A stretch of DNA of 21,428 nt from Oxalobacteraceae bacterium UBA6704. Lineage in GTDB: Bacteria > Pseudomonadota > Gammaproteobacteria > Burkholderiales > Burkholderiaceae_D. Numbering within the stretch: the first letter of the stretch is position 1; every line of letters starts with the position of its first letter. The stretch is taken from NCBI GenBank assembly GCA_002454505.1, contig DKJA01000057.1:1-21428 (forward strand). Direction: 5' to 3'. Below are positions 1 through 8,084 of this stretch, piece by piece. The position numbers and the translations under genes were made by a program. The notes under the pieces are model-generated. The model had not been told where the DNA came from. It saw only the letters and a list, made by a program, of their open reading frames with translations, and searched no databases.

Positions 1-1028
1 GTCAGGTTGCGGGTGATCTTCGGGCTCTCAAGCTGAATTCCCGGGAGCAGCGCTCTCGGTAGCGTCTTCCCACTCTTCTTCTCCGCCAAACGATAGACCC
101 CTTTATAGAGTTCGGTCTTCTCAAACGCCTGACGATCGCCCTGCTCCAGCTGATTGCGGATCTCAGCGTCGCTGAGGCCCAGCTGCGGTCCCAGCTTGCG
201 CACCGCTCGTTCGGTGCTGCCCGCGTCACGGCTACCGTAGAGGATCACGTCCCCGTCCAGCGCCAGCTTCACGCCGCTGGCCTTGCTGACCGCACTCTGG
301 AACGCGGCATTGCGGCTGGCGTACCAGCCGGCGTTAAAGTCGGCGAAGCGGTAGAGCGGCTCGCTGTAGCTGGCTGGGTAGTTAAGCAGGTGGTAAGTCC
401 CGAACCACAGACCGCCGCGCCGGGAGAAGACCTCCTGGCGAACGGTGCCCTCCATCTTCCACGGATAACCCCGGCTATGCTGTTCGGCAAAGGCGATGCT
501 GACCTGCATCGGCCCACCTGTGTGCACAGGGTTAAGAGAGCCAAACAGCGTCTGCCCCAGCGGAACGATGTTAATCAGGTCGTCGAAAATCGCACTAAGC
601 TGCTTCTCGGTTTTAACCTTATCGAGCCGCTCGGCGTAGCTTTTGCCGTTGGGCGAGGGAACCTTCAGCGCGGTGCGCACCACAAAAGCCGGAATGTGCA
701 GCCGCCCGGCGCGCTTCTCAATCTCCTGCCAGGCGATTTTGTTCAGCCCCGGTACGGCAGGATCGGCCTGATAGTTCGACTCCTGCTGCGCCACCGCCAG
801 CACCGAGCAGACGTTCTCCCGCGTTGGCGCAAGGGACTGGCTCTTGAACGCGGTGGCAAGATCCTCAGCCCAGGCGTCACGATCCTTTACGCTGGCAGGG
901 ATCTTCTGCCGCACCAGCTTCGCCACGTCCACCGCCTTCTCGCCCTCTTTGAGCGGCGGCGGTTGCGAGGTGCTACAGCCGACGAGGATCGCGCCCGCCA
1001 GCAGGGTTAAACCGCGTGATGCTTGCAT
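1..1028 (-). CDS. yaiW: YaiW outer-membrane lipoprotein, 3' end cut by the window edge
   Basis: Translating the minus strand from 1028 gives an open frame to the window edge that matches my recollection of E. coli YaiW almost throughout (for example NVCSVLAVAQQESNYQADPA and RRGGLWFGTYHLLNYPASYS). The N-terminus is a lipoprotein signal: a short charged start, a hydrophobic stretch, then a lipobox ending LVGC with Cys at about residue 18. The first about 340 residues are present and only the last few tens are missing. I chose ATG 1028 because GGAG lies five bases upstream. An in-frame ATG at 1043 overlaps the sbmA stop as TAATG but has no Shine-Dalgarno; it would add five residues. The gene directly follows sbmA in one operon. 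In E. coli the YaiW lipoprotein is linked to SbmA-dependent uptake of proline-rich peptides; its biochemical role is unclear. Confidence 0.93.
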   Translation of the reverse strand, partial: MQASRGLTLLAGAILVGCSTSQPPPLKEGEKAVDVAKLVRQKIPASVKDRDAWAEDLATAFKSQSLAPTRENVCSVLAVAQQESNYQADPAVPGLNKIAWQEIEKRAGRLHIPAFVVRTALKVPSPNGKSYAERLDKVKTEKQLSAIFDDLINIVPLGQTLFGSLNPVHTGGPMQVSIAFAEQHSRGYPWKMEGTVRQEVFSRRGGLWFGTYHLLNYPASYSEPLYRFADFNAGWYASRNAAFQSAVSKASGVKLALDGDVILYGSRDAGSTERAVRKLGPQLGLSDAEIRNQLEQGDRQAFEKTELYKGVYRLAEKKSGKTLPRALLPGIQLESPKITRNL

Positions 1029-1042
1029 AGCCGCTCCGGTCA

Positions 1043-2263
1043 TTAGCTGAGTGAGGTTGTCGCGTGTACGACATCCTCGCCGTCAAGTTCACGCTCAAAG
1101 GTACGTAAACGCTTATAGATAGACATCAGTTCCACCAGCGTGGTCCATGAGTTGATCAGGTACTGGAACGAGCTGCGCACCTGGTCGAAAACGTTGGTGA
1201 TCTGGGTCATCAGGCCGAGCGTAATCGTACCGGCAACCATCGATGGAAACAGCAGGAACAGGCCGAAAACGTTGTCGATTTGCAGATAGAAAATGCGCGC
1301 AATGTTGAAATACATGTAGTGGAAGTAGAGGCGGAAATAGTTCCGCCGCACCGCGCCAAACAGCTCGCGCACGGTCGGCGGCGAGGCGCGCTCAGGATCG
1401 TCCTCGCCATAGACCAGCTCCTTACGGTAGGCCGCTTCGACACGCTGGTTCTTAAACTCCAGCCCCGGCAGCTTGATACCTACCACTGCCAGCAGGCCGG
1501 TACCGACCAACGACCAGACGATAGCAGCGATCACCAGCCCGTAGGGAACGTGGCCAACGATCGGCAGCTCCGGCACGTGTGGCGACAGGGCAACAAGGAT
1601 CGGCAGAAACGCAATCAGCTTCATGATGGCGTTGAGCAGGCTGACTCCCATATCCTCCAGCGTCGAGGAGAAGCGCATGGTGTCCTCCTGCACACGCTGG
1701 GCCGCACCCTCGATATGACGCAGGCGGTGCCAGTTGGCCATGTAGTATTCGTTCATCGCCGTACGCCAGCGGAAAACGTAGTGGCTAACGAAGAAGTTAT
1801 TCAACACCGCGACGGTAACCGCAATCATCGCGATGCCAAGGAACACCCCTGTTTCATGGTAGAACTGGCCGATGGTTACCTTATGCGGCGCGCTGAGGGC
1901 GCGCTGGATCAGATCGTAAAACGGCGCGTACCAGGCGTTAATCGCCACGCTGACCTCGACCATAAACCAGGTGACAAAGATAATCAGCGCGGTGCCGAGA
2001 ATCGACCAGCGCTGCCAGCGGTGCGGGGCGTAAGTAAACCAGAACAGGGCAAACGCGGCCACGCACAGGGCGTAGTAAGCGTAAAAGATCAGGTAGCTGC
2101 CGGACCAGAAGCGCGACGCGCCTATCGGGGTCTCTTTAGACGCCCCTAAAATACGGGTTAACCACTCCCCGCCGCCCGCCTGCCAGAAGATGACGGCGAT
2201 CAGCGACCACAGGATCGCCGAGAGCAAAAACGGCCCCGGCTTGGGGAAAAAAGATTTAAACAT
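1043..2263 (-). CDS. sbmA: SbmA peptide antibiotic transporter
   Basis: The 406-residue product has the same length as E. coli SbmA and the SbmA/BacA family signature throughout. This inner-membrane, proton-driven importer takes up microcins B17 and J25, bleomycin and proline-rich antimicrobial peptides. Hydrophobic segments lie near residues 12-30, 58-80, 90-110, 140-165, 215-235, 245-268 and 335-360. The conserved region RRNYFRLYFHYMYFNIARIF is at about 305-324. There is no Walker A motif or ATP-binding domain, as expected for this family, which otherwise resembles ABC transmembrane domains. AGGAG at 2270-2274 (read on the minus strand) supports the start. The gene is divergent from ampH and upstream of yaiW in the same operon, the same arrangement as in E. 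coli. I saw no frameshift or missing segment. Confidence 0.97.
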   Translation of the reverse strand: MFKSFFPKPGPFLLSAILWSLIAVIFWQAGGGEWLTRILGASKETPIGASRFWSGSYLIFYAYYALCVAAFALFWFTYAPHRWQRWSILGTALIIFVTWFMVEVSVAINAWYAPFYDLIQRALSAPHKVTIGQFYHETGVFLGIAMIAVTVAVLNNFFVSHYVFRWRTAMNEYYMANWHRLRHIEGAAQRVQEDTMRFSSTLEDMGVSLLNAIMKLIAFLPILVALSPHVPELPIVGHVPYGLVIAAIVWSLVGTGLLAVVGIKLPGLEFKNQRVEAAYRKELVYGEDDPERASPPTVRELFGAVRRNYFRLYFHYMYFNIARIFYLQIDNVFGLFLLFPSMVAGTITLGLMTQITNVFDQVRSSFQYLINSWTTLVELMSIYKRLRTFERELDGEDVVHATTSLS

Positions 2264-2443
2264 GAAATACTCCTGCGACGGCTCACTCTTATTGTGTCGT
2301 TAATTCGCTATGGGTATGAAAATACCGAAGCCAGTGAGATTACCACAAGCGCGCTATGTCAAAAGAAGACATTGTGTTGCAGGAAAAAAGCGTCTGTTTA
2401 CCCGGCGTTACGCTTGACCGCAAAATAAAGCGCTTTTCCGGGC

Positions 2444-2471
2444 TTTGCATCGCACCGGTAAGTAGTATAAA
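2444..2471 (+). promoter_or_regulatory. Candidate sigma-70 promoter of ampH
   Basis: TTTGCA (2444-2449) matches the -35 hexamer at 4 of 6 positions. After 16 bases comes TATAAA (2466-2471), which matches the -10 hexamer at 5 of 6. Transcription would begin near 2478, about 24 bases before the ampH start. The rest of the 2264-2501 gap holds the sbmA leader on the other strand. I could not identify a convincing sbmA promoter there. Confidence 0.5.
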
Positions 2472-2501
2472 TACCCTCTATCTCTTTAACTTTTGTGATG
2501 G

Positions 2502-3668
2502 ATGCTGTCGTTGAAACGTTGCCTGCTCTTATCCACCCTGTTGTGCGCCCTGACCTTTTCATCAGCCAATGCGGCACAGATCTCCCCCGATCCTGAATTT
2601 GCGTCCGATATTGTCGATCGCTATGCCAACCATATCTTCTATGGCAGCGGCGCGACCGGCATGGCGATGGTGGCGATCGACGGCAACCAGCGCGTGTTCC
2701 GCAGCTTCGGTGAAACGCGTCCGGGCAACAACGTGCGCCCGCAGCTCGACTCGCTGATCCGCATCGCCTCTATCTCCAAGCTGATGACCAGCGAAATGCT
2801 GGTGAAGCTGCTCGACCAGGGCGTGGTGAAGCTCAACGATCCGCTCAGCAAGTATGCGCCTCCCGGCGCACGGGTGCCGAGCTGGCAGGGAGCGCCGATC
2901 ACGCTGGTGAACCTGGCGACCCACACCAGCGCCCTGCCCCGCGAGCAGCCCGGCGGCGCGGCGCAACGCTCGGTCTTTACCTGGCCGACGCGCGATCAGC
3001 GCTGGAACTGGCTCTCTACCGCCACGCTGAAAACGGCACCCGGCTCGCAGGCGGCCTATTCAAACCTCGCCTTTGACCTGCTGGCCGATGCGCTAGCCAA
3101 CGCCGCCGGTAAGCCCTACCCGCAGCTATTCGACGAGCAGATCGCCCGCCCGCTGGGGATGAAGGACACCACCTTTACCCCCTCACCGGATCAGTGCCGC
3201 CGCCTGATGGTAGCGGAGAAAGGAGCCAGCCCCTGCGACAACACCCTGGCGGCAATCGGCAGCGGTGGGGTCTACTCCACGCCGGGAGATATGATGCGCT
3301 GGATGCAGCAGTTCCTCTCCTCGGACTTCTACGCCCGCAGTAACCAGGCCGACCGGATGCAGACCCTGATCTACCAGCGCACCCAGCTCACCCGCGTGAT
3401 AGGTATGGACGTGCCGGGCAAAGCCGACGCGCTGGGGCTGGGCTGGGTCTACATGTCACCGAAAGATGGCCGACCGGGGATTATTCAAAAAACCGGCGGC
3501 GGCGGTGGGTTTATTACCTATATGGCGATGATCCCCAAGAGCAACGTCGGCGTTTTTGTGGTGGTGACCCGCTCTCCCCTGACCCGCTTTAAAAATATGA
3601 GCGACGGGGTTAACGATCTGGTCAGCGAGCTGAGCGGCAACCCGCCGCAGATCGTCCCGGCCTCCTGA
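2502..3668 (+). CDS. ampH: AmpH, penicillin-binding D,D-carboxypeptidase/endopeptidase
   Basis: The 388-residue protein is close to E. coli AmpH (385 residues), a class C beta-lactamase-related, low-molecular-weight penicillin-binding protein of the periplasmic face that trims and opens peptidoglycan peptides. A signal peptide covers residues 1-24, with cleavage likely after ANA. The serine-enzyme motifs are all present: SxxK as S90-I-S-K93, YxN as Y186-S-N188, and KTG at 330-332 followed by a run of glycines. The annotated ATG at 2502 gives MLSLKRC; a TTG at 2511 would align exactly with the E. coli MKR start, and neither has a strong Shine-Dalgarno, so the first three residues are uncertain. 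The gene is divergent from sbmA, as in E. coli. An inverted repeat follows the stop. Confidence 0.96.
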   Translation: MLSLKRCLLLSTLLCALTFSSANAAQISPDPEFASDIVDRYANHIFYGSGATGMAMVAIDGNQRVFRSFGETRPGNNVRPQLDSLIRIASISKLMTSEMLVKLLDQGVVKLNDPLSKYAPPGARVPSWQGAPITLVNLATHTSALPREQPGGAAQRSVFTWPTRDQRWNWLSTATLKTAPGSQAAYSNLAFDLLADALANAAGKPYPQLFDEQIARPLGMKDTTFTPSPDQCRRLMVAEKGASPCDNTLAAIGSGGVYSTPGDMMRWMQQFLSSDFYARSNQADRMQTLIYQRTQLTRVIGMDVPGKADALGLGWVYMSPKDGRPGIIQKTGGGGGFITYMAMIPKSNVGVFVVVTRSPLTRFKNMSDGVNDLVSELSGNPPQIVPAS

Positions 3669-3682
3669 TCCTCTCCCTCCCT

Positions 3683-3720
3683 CCGGGGTGATTAACGCCT
3701 GTTTTGGCGAAACACCCCGG
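3683..3720 (+). terminator. Inverted repeat after ampH, possible terminator
   Basis: CCGGGGTG (3683-3690) pairs perfectly with CACCCCGG (3713-3720). A second small stem, CGCC (3696-3699) with GGCG (3706-3709), sits inside the loop. It lies 14 bases after the ampH stop. No clear T-run follows, so intrinsic termination is not certain, and the structure runs into the -35 region of hemB. Confidence 0.35.
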
Positions 3721-3738
3721 GGTTGATTGGGTTATAAT
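3709..3738 (+). promoter_or_regulatory. hemB promoter
   Basis: A perfect TATAAT -10 box lies at 3733-3738, 31 bases before the hemB ATG. The -35 region (GAAACA at 3709-3714, 18 bases away) matches only 3 of 6 positions and overlaps the ampH hairpin. I am confident in the -10 and not in the -35. Confidence 0.55.
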
Positions 3739-3769
3739 AGCCCCCTGATTCACCAACCTCAGGCATACC

Positions 3770-4744
3770 ATGACCGATTTAATTAACCGCCCGCGCCGCC
3801 TGCGCAAGTCTCCCGCGCTGCGTGCCATGTTTGAAGAGACAACGCTGAGCCTCAATGACTTCGTGTTGCCTATCTTTGTTGAAGAAGAGCTGGACGACTA
3901 TAAAGCCATCGAGGCCATGCCGGGCGTGGTGCGCATTCCGGAGAAGTATCTCGCCCGTGAGATCGAGCGCTTCGCCAACGCGGGCATTCGCTCGGTCATG
4001 ACGTTTGGTATTTCCCACCACACCGACGCTACCGGCAGCGATGCCTGGAAAGAGGATGGCCTGGTGGCGCGTATGTCGCGGATCTGTAAGGACGCGGTAC
4101 CGGAGATGGTGGTGATGTCCGACACCTGTTTCTGCGAGTACACCTCTCACGGTCACTGCGGCGTATTGTGCGATCACGGCGTGGATAACGACGCAACCCT
4201 GCTCAACCTGGGTAAGCAGGCGGTGGTTGCCGCTGCTGCCGGGGCTGATTTTATTGCGCCATCTGCCGCAATGGACGGCCAGGTGCAGGCGATCCGTCAG
4301 GCGCTGGACGCCGCGGGCTTTACCGATACGGCGATCATGTCCTACTCCACCAAGTTCGCCTCCTCCTTCTACGGCCCGTTCCGTGAAGCGGCGGGAACAG
4401 CACTTAAGGGCGATCGTAAAACCTACCAGATGAACCCGATGAACCGCCGGGAAGCGATCCGCGAGTCGCTGCTCGACGAAGCGCAGGGCGCAGACTGCCT
4501 GATGGTTAAGCCCGCAGGCGCGTACCTCGACATCCTGCGCGATATCCGCGAGCGTACCGAGCTGCCTCTCGGTGCGTATCAGGTCAGCGGTGAGTATGCG
4601 ATGATCAAGTTTGCTGCCCAGGCCGGAGCTATCGACGAGGACAAAGTGATCCTCGAAAGCCTTGGTGCGATCAAACGCGCCGGTGCGGATCTGATCTTCA
4701 GCTACTTCGCGCTGGATCTGGCCGAACGAAAAATCCTGCGTTAA
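3770..4744 (+). CDS. hemB: Delta-aminolevulinic acid dehydratase (porphobilinogen synthase)
   Basis: The 324 residues equal the E. coli HemB length, and the sequence is near-identical to my recollection. The enzyme condenses two 5-aminolevulinate molecules to porphobilinogen in cytosolic tetrapyrrole synthesis. The two active-site lysines are at K195 (MSYSTKFASSFYG) and K247 (CLMVKPAGAYLD). The zinc-binding cysteines of the DTCFCEYTSHGHCG segment fall at 120, 122 and 130. The gene appears monocistronic: it has its own TATAAT promoter, and a REP element lies just after the stop. It sits close to ampH, in keeping with the ampH-sbmA-yaiW neighbourhood of enterobacteria. No anomalies were seen. 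Confidence 0.98.
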   Translation: MTDLINRPRRLRKSPALRAMFEETTLSLNDFVLPIFVEEELDDYKAIEAMPGVVRIPEKYLAREIERFANAGIRSVMTFGISHHTDATGSDAWKEDGLVARMSRICKDAVPEMVVMSDTCFCEYTSHGHCGVLCDHGVDNDATLLNLGKQAVVAAAAGADFIAPSAAMDGQVQAIRQALDAAGFTDTAIMSYSTKFASSFYGPFREAAGTALKGDRKTYQMNPMNRREAIRESLLDEAQGADCLMVKPAGAYLDILRDIRERTELPLGAYQVSGEYAMIKFAAQAGAIDEDKVILESLGAIKRAGADLIFSYFALDLAERKILR

Positions 4745-4752
4745 ATCGCCGT

Positions 4753-4778
4753 GCCCGGTGGCGCTCTGCCTGCCGGGC
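4753..4778. repeat. REP (palindromic unit) after hemB
   Basis: GCCCGG (4753-4758) and CCGGGC (4773-4778) flank a 14-base centre with the GGTGGCGCT...CTGCC layout. This is the form typical of Klebsiella/Enterobacter REP sequences between genes. It starts eight bases after the hemB stop and could stabilise the transcript or help terminate it. Confidence 0.65.
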
Positions 4779-4795
4779 CTCTAAAGTTCACCTCC

Positions 4796-4829
4796 CTGTC
4801 ACATAAACGCCATCTCGCCCTTCTACTGT
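4796..4829 (+). promoter_or_regulatory. Candidate Pho box and -10 of the acyltransferase gene
   Basis: CTGTCAC (4796-4802), a 4-base AT-rich spacer ATAA, and ACGCCAT (4807-4813) form the 7-4-7 layout of a PhoB box. The first half matches CTGTCAT at 6 of 7 positions and the second at only 4 of 7. Ten bases further on is TACTGT (4824-4829), the spacing seen in the E. coli phoA promoter, whose -10 is TATAGT. Phosphate control would make sense for a gene making phosphorus-free lipid, but one half-site is poor. Confidence 0.4.
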
Positions 4830-4856
4830 CTGCCTAAGACGGATGGAGGAGCCACC

Positions 4857-6566
4857 ATGTTTAGTCTCGACAGCGTTCTTGATGACCTCTGGCCACAGGC
4901 CAGGCCCGCCCCCTGGCAACGCAATCTGCTAAAACGCCTGCTCTATGAAGAGGAATTTCAGCAGTTCGCCGCCCGCCATCGCCACCTTAAGGGGCTGGAT
5001 ATGGTTGAGCAGATCCTTGAGCACCTTCGCATCCGCAGCACCCTCTCCGCCCACGACCTTGAGCAGATCCCCGAGCATGGCCCACTCATCATTGTCGCCA
5101 ACCATCCTACCGGCACCCTCGACGGCCTCGCCCTGCTTCATGCCGTCTCCCGCGTGCGGCGGGATGTCAAAGTCGTTACCAACCGGATGCTGAGTCATCT
5201 TCAGCCGCTCAGCTCGCTGTTTATTCCCGTCGATAACCTGGGCGGACGCACGCGTAAATCCTCGCTGCTGCAGATGGAAACGCAGCTCCAGCAGGGCGGC
5301 GTGCTGATCTTCTTTCCAGCGGGCGAAGTGTCGCGCCTGACTCGCCACGGCATTGGCGACAGCGCATGGCACAGCGGCTTCGTGAAGCTGGCGGCAAAGT
5401 TTCATACCCCGCTGCTGCCGGTATTTATTCGCGCTCACAACAGCCCACTCTTCTACGCCAGCACGCTAATCTCCTCTACCCTGCCGATGCTGCTGCTGAT
5501 GCAGCAGATGTTTCGCCGCCAGGGCAGCAGCCTGCCTATCACCCTCGGCCAGCGCATTCCCTGGGAGAGTCTGCATAACCCGCACGCCAGCGCCCGCGAG
5601 ACGGCGGAGCGGTGTCGCCAGCACGTTATCCGTCTGGGTAAAGGTCTGCCGGGGCTGTTTAAAACCGAGTGCGCCATCGCCCGGCCAGAGCCGCGTCTGA
5701 CCTTGAAACGCGCCCTGGCGCAGGCAGAGTGCCTGGGCCAGACCGCGGATGGCAAGACCATCTACCTTTGGCAGCGCAACGGCGAAGAGGATGTCCCGGT
5801 GCTGCGCGAGCTAGGCCGCCTGCGGGAGATCGCCTTTCGCGCCGTGGGAGAAGGCAGCGGGCAGCGGCGTGATATTGACCGCTATGACGATGACTATTTG
5901 CATTTGATCCTATGGGACGAGGCGGATCTGGAGATCGTCGGCGCATACCGCTTTATGCCCACGGCGCAGCAGGTAGCGCAGCAGGGAGTGGGCGGGCTGT
6001 ACAGCTACAGCCTGTTCCACTACGACGATAAAATGGATGCTATTTTGCAGCATGGCATTGAGCTCGGGCGCAGCTTTATTCAGCCGCGCTACTGGGGCCG
6101 TCGCGGGCTGGACTATCTCTGGTCGGGAATTGGTGCATACCTGGCGCGCTACCCGCAGTACCGCTACCTCTTCGGCCCGGTGTCGATCTCTGGCGGACTG
6201 CCTCCGGCGGCGCGGGATCTACTGGTGGCCTTCTACCGCCTCTGGTTCCCGCCGGTGCATCCACTGGCTGCCTCCCGTCGCCCCTGGCCTGCCTCGCTTC
6301 CTGAGGTGCTGGCCCAGTTTACCGGCGACGATTACACCGAGGATCTTACCCGCCTGAAGTCGCTGCTTGGCAACCTGGGCTGCGGCATTCCGCCGCTCTA
6401 CAAGCAGTATTCAGAGCTGTGTACGCCGGGCGGCGTTCAGTTTATCGATTTCGGTAGCGATCCGGACTTCAACCACTGCGTGGATGGCCTGGTGCTGGTG
6501 GATCTCACCCATCTGAAAAGCCAGCGCTATGCGCGCTATATCGGTGCGCATCTGGAGCGTGTTTAA
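4857..6566 (+). CDS. olsF: OlsF-like bifunctional acyltransferase (ornithine lipid synthesis)
   Basis: The 569-residue protein has two acyltransferase domains. The N-terminal PlsC/OlsA-like domain (about 40-260) shows H83...D89 in NHPTGTLDG, an R/K-rich patch, and FPAGE at 153-157. The C-terminal domain (about 300-560) looks like the OlsB/GNAT-type N-acyltransferase, with the segments VGAYRFMPTAQ, GLYSYSLF, ELGRSFIQPRYWG and LFGPVSISG. This order and length match OlsF of Serratia, which makes ornithine lipids by N- and then O-acylation of ornithine. By family analogy the protein acts at the inner membrane. GGAGGAG just before ATG 4857 fixes the start. A possible Pho box lies upstream and a REP fragment follows the stop. 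The fold call is firm; assignment to ornithine rather than another amino acid is by analogy. Confidence 0.72.
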   Translation: MFSLDSVLDDLWPQARPAPWQRNLLKRLLYEEEFQQFAARHRHLKGLDMVEQILEHLRIRSTLSAHDLEQIPEHGPLIIVANHPTGTLDGLALLHAVSRVRRDVKVVTNRMLSHLQPLSSLFIPVDNLGGRTRKSSLLQMETQLQQGGVLIFFPAGEVSRLTRHGIGDSAWHSGFVKLAAKFHTPLLPVFIRAHNSPLFYASTLISSTLPMLLLMQQMFRRQGSSLPITLGQRIPWESLHNPHASARETAERCRQHVIRLGKGLPGLFKTECAIARPEPRLTLKRALAQAECLGQTADGKTIYLWQRNGEEDVPVLRELGRLREIAFRAVGEGSGQRRDIDRYDDDYLHLILWDEADLEIVGAYRFMPTAQQVAQQGVGGLYSYSLFHYDDKMDAILQHGIELGRSFIQPRYWGRRGLDYLWSGIGAYLARYPQYRYLFGPVSISGGLPPAARDLLVAFYRLWFPPVHPLAASRRPWPASLPEVLAQFTGDDYTEDLTRLKSLLGNLGCGIPPLYKQYSELCTPGGVQFIDFGSDPDFNHCVDGLVLVDLTHLKSQRYARYIGAHLERV

Positions 6567-6567
6567 C

Positions 6568-6579
6568 GCCCGGTGGCGC
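6568..6579. repeat. Truncated REP left arm after the acyltransferase gene
   Basis: The 12 bases GCCCGGTGGCGC are identical to 4753-4764 of the REP after hemB, but no CCGGGC partner follows. It begins one base after the stop codon. Confidence 0.45.
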
Positions 6580-6586
6580 GTGGCGG

Positions 6587-6603
6587 TGCACGGTTTTAAA
6601 GCA
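6587..6603 (+). promoter_or_regulatory. Possible NtrC-type upstream site
   Basis: TGCACGGTTTTAAAGCA matches the NtrC pattern TGCAC-N7-GTGCA at 8 of 10 defined positions. It lies roughly 65-81 bases upstream of the start predicted from the sigma-54 element. This is only suggestive: one half-site is degenerate and other activators are possible. Confidence 0.3.
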
Positions 6604-6641
6604 CTTTGCTCATATCGTTGAAATGGCTGGGGTTAATTTTC

Positions 6642-6657
6642 TGGCATCGCCTTTGCA
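6642..6657 (+). promoter_or_regulatory. Sigma-54 (-24/-12) promoter of eat-eutBC
   Basis: TGGCATCGCCTTTGCA fits the RpoN consensus TGGCAC-R-N4-TTGCW in its full 16-base spacing. The invariant GG (6643-6644) and GC (6655-6656) are correctly placed, and position 6 is T instead of C. Transcription would start near 6668, 25 bases before the permease ATG at 6693. No competing TATAAT was seen in the 126-base gap. RpoN dependence points to nitrogen control of ethanolamine use. Confidence 0.75.
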
Positions 6658-6692
6658 GGCTCTCGTCTAACTGTGTAACGGCGAGGCAGCAA

Positions 6693-8075
6693 ATGATGAC
6701 GATACCCACAACCACACTGAAAAGAACGCTCGGCAGCTTCCGTCTCTGGGGGATTGCCGTTGGGCTGGTGATCTCCGGCGAATACTTTGGCTGGAGCTAC
6801 GGCTGGTCGCAGGCGGGCACGATGGGTTTTCTCGTCGTTGCGCTGGCCATTGCGGCAATGTACTGCGCCTTTATCTTTAGCTTTACCGAACTGACAACCG
6901 CTATTCCCCACGCGGGCGGCCCCTTTGCCTATGCCTACCGTGCCTTTGGGCCGACCGGCGGATTTATTGCCGGGTTCGCCACCCTGATTGAGTTTGTCTT
7001 TGCCCCACCGGCGATTGCGATGGCTATCGGGGCCTACCTGAACGTGCAGTTTCCAGCGCTGGATGCCAAATGGATCGCCTGCGCGGCCTACGTCATCTTT
7101 ATGACCCTGAACATTCTCGGTGTCGGCATTGCGGCGACCTTCGAATTGATCGTGACCCTGCTGGCGATCTTCGAGCTGCTGGTGTTTATGGGAGTTGTCG
7201 CGCCGGGCTTCTCGTGGAGCAACTTCACCGCCCACGGCTGGGCGGGTGCAGAGCGCTTTAGCGGCCTCGCCCTCTCCGGCATGTTTGCCGCCATTCCCTT
7301 CGCTATCTGGTTTTTCCTCGCCATTGAAGGGGCCTCGATGGCGGCAGAGGAGGCGAAGGATCCCCAGCGCACCATTCCGCGTGCGCTTGGCGGCGGCATT
7401 GTGACCCTTACCGTGTTGGCGATTGGGGTGATGGTCTTTGCCGGCGGCGTTGGCGACTGGCGTAACCTCGCCAACATCAACGATCCGCTGCCGCAGGCAA
7501 TGAAGACCATCGTCGGTAGCAACAGCGGCTGGCTGCATATGCTGGTCTGGCTGGGGCTGTTTGGCCTGGTAGCATCGTTCCACGGCATCATCATGGGCTA
7601 CTCGCGGCAGATCTACTCTCTGGCACGGGCGGGCTATCTGCCTGCGCGCCTGGCGACGCTGAACCGTAAGACCCGGACGCCGCACCTGGCGATTCTGGCG
7701 GGCGGCGTGGTAGGCATTGCGGCTATCTTCTCGGACTCGGTGATCTCTATCAGCGGTATGCCGCTCACCGCCTGTATCGTGACGATGTCGGTGTTCGGCG
7801 CTATTGTTATGTATATCACCTCTATGGCCGCGCTGTTCAAGCTGCGCCGCAGCGAGCCGAACCTGATTCGGCCCTTTAAAGCGCCGCTGTTTCCCTATGC
7901 ACCGGCCTTCGCGCTGGGCATGGCGGTACTCTGTCTGGTGGCCATGGTCTGGTTCAACCCGCTGCTGGCGCTGATCTTCGCAGCCATGATGCTCGGCGGC
8001 TACCTGTGGTTTCGCAGTACGGCCACCGCTCGCGAGCGTGCCGGGCTGGATCCGCAGCTGCGCGCCCTCTCCTGA
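6693..8075 (+). CDS. eat: Ethanolamine permease (APC superfamily)
   Basis: With the start at ATG 6693 the product is 460 residues, with about 12 hydrophobic segments and the amino acid-polyamine-organocation fold. Family features include GLVISGEYFGWSYGW near the N-terminus, the ELTTAIPHAGGPFAYAYRAFG region, and FFLAIEGASMAAEEAKDPQR in the middle. These match Eat-type ethanolamine/H+ symporters of the inner membrane. An in-frame ATG at 6606 is rejected because it lies upstream of the sigma-54 element, and GAGG (6683-6686) sits six bases before 6693. eutB follows after nine bases, which strongly supports ethanolamine as substrate. It is not the EutH-type transporter of the microcompartment operon. 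Confidence 0.88.
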   Translation: MMTIPTTTLKRTLGSFRLWGIAVGLVISGEYFGWSYGWSQAGTMGFLVVALAIAAMYCAFIFSFTELTTAIPHAGGPFAYAYRAFGPTGGFIAGFATLIEFVFAPPAIAMAIGAYLNVQFPALDAKWIACAAYVIFMTLNILGVGIAATFELIVTLLAIFELLVFMGVVAPGFSWSNFTAHGWAGAERFSGLALSGMFAAIPFAIWFFLAIEGASMAAEEAKDPQRTIPRALGGGIVTLTVLAIGVMVFAGGVGDWRNLANINDPLPQAMKTIVGSNSGWLHMLVWLGLFGLVASFHGIIMGYSRQIYSLARAGYLPARLATLNRKTRTPHLAILAGGVVGIAAIFSDSVISISGMPLTACIVTMSVFGAIVMYITSMAALFKLRRSEPNLIRPFKAPLFPYAPAFALGMAVLCLVAMVWFNPLLALIFAAMMLGGYLWFRSTATARERAGLDPQLRALS

Positions 8076-8084
8076 GGAGGCGAC

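Noticed and set aside
390..1010. A 206-codon plus-strand open frame at the left end
   Set aside because: The opposite strand encodes YaiW with near-continuous similarity to the E. coli protein.
2313..2326. GGTAT-GAAA-ATACC hairpin in the sbmA leader
   Set aside because: A five-base stem is expected often by chance and no function can be argued.
2264..2443. A sigma-E type promoter for sbmA, as reported for E. coli
   Set aside because: I found no GGAACTT-N16-TCTGA-like pair on the minus strand, so I do not annotate one.
6606..6692. Upstream ATG extending the ethanolamine permease by 29 residues
   Set aside because: It would place the start upstream of the sigma-54 element, and the extra residues do not resemble a permease N-terminus.
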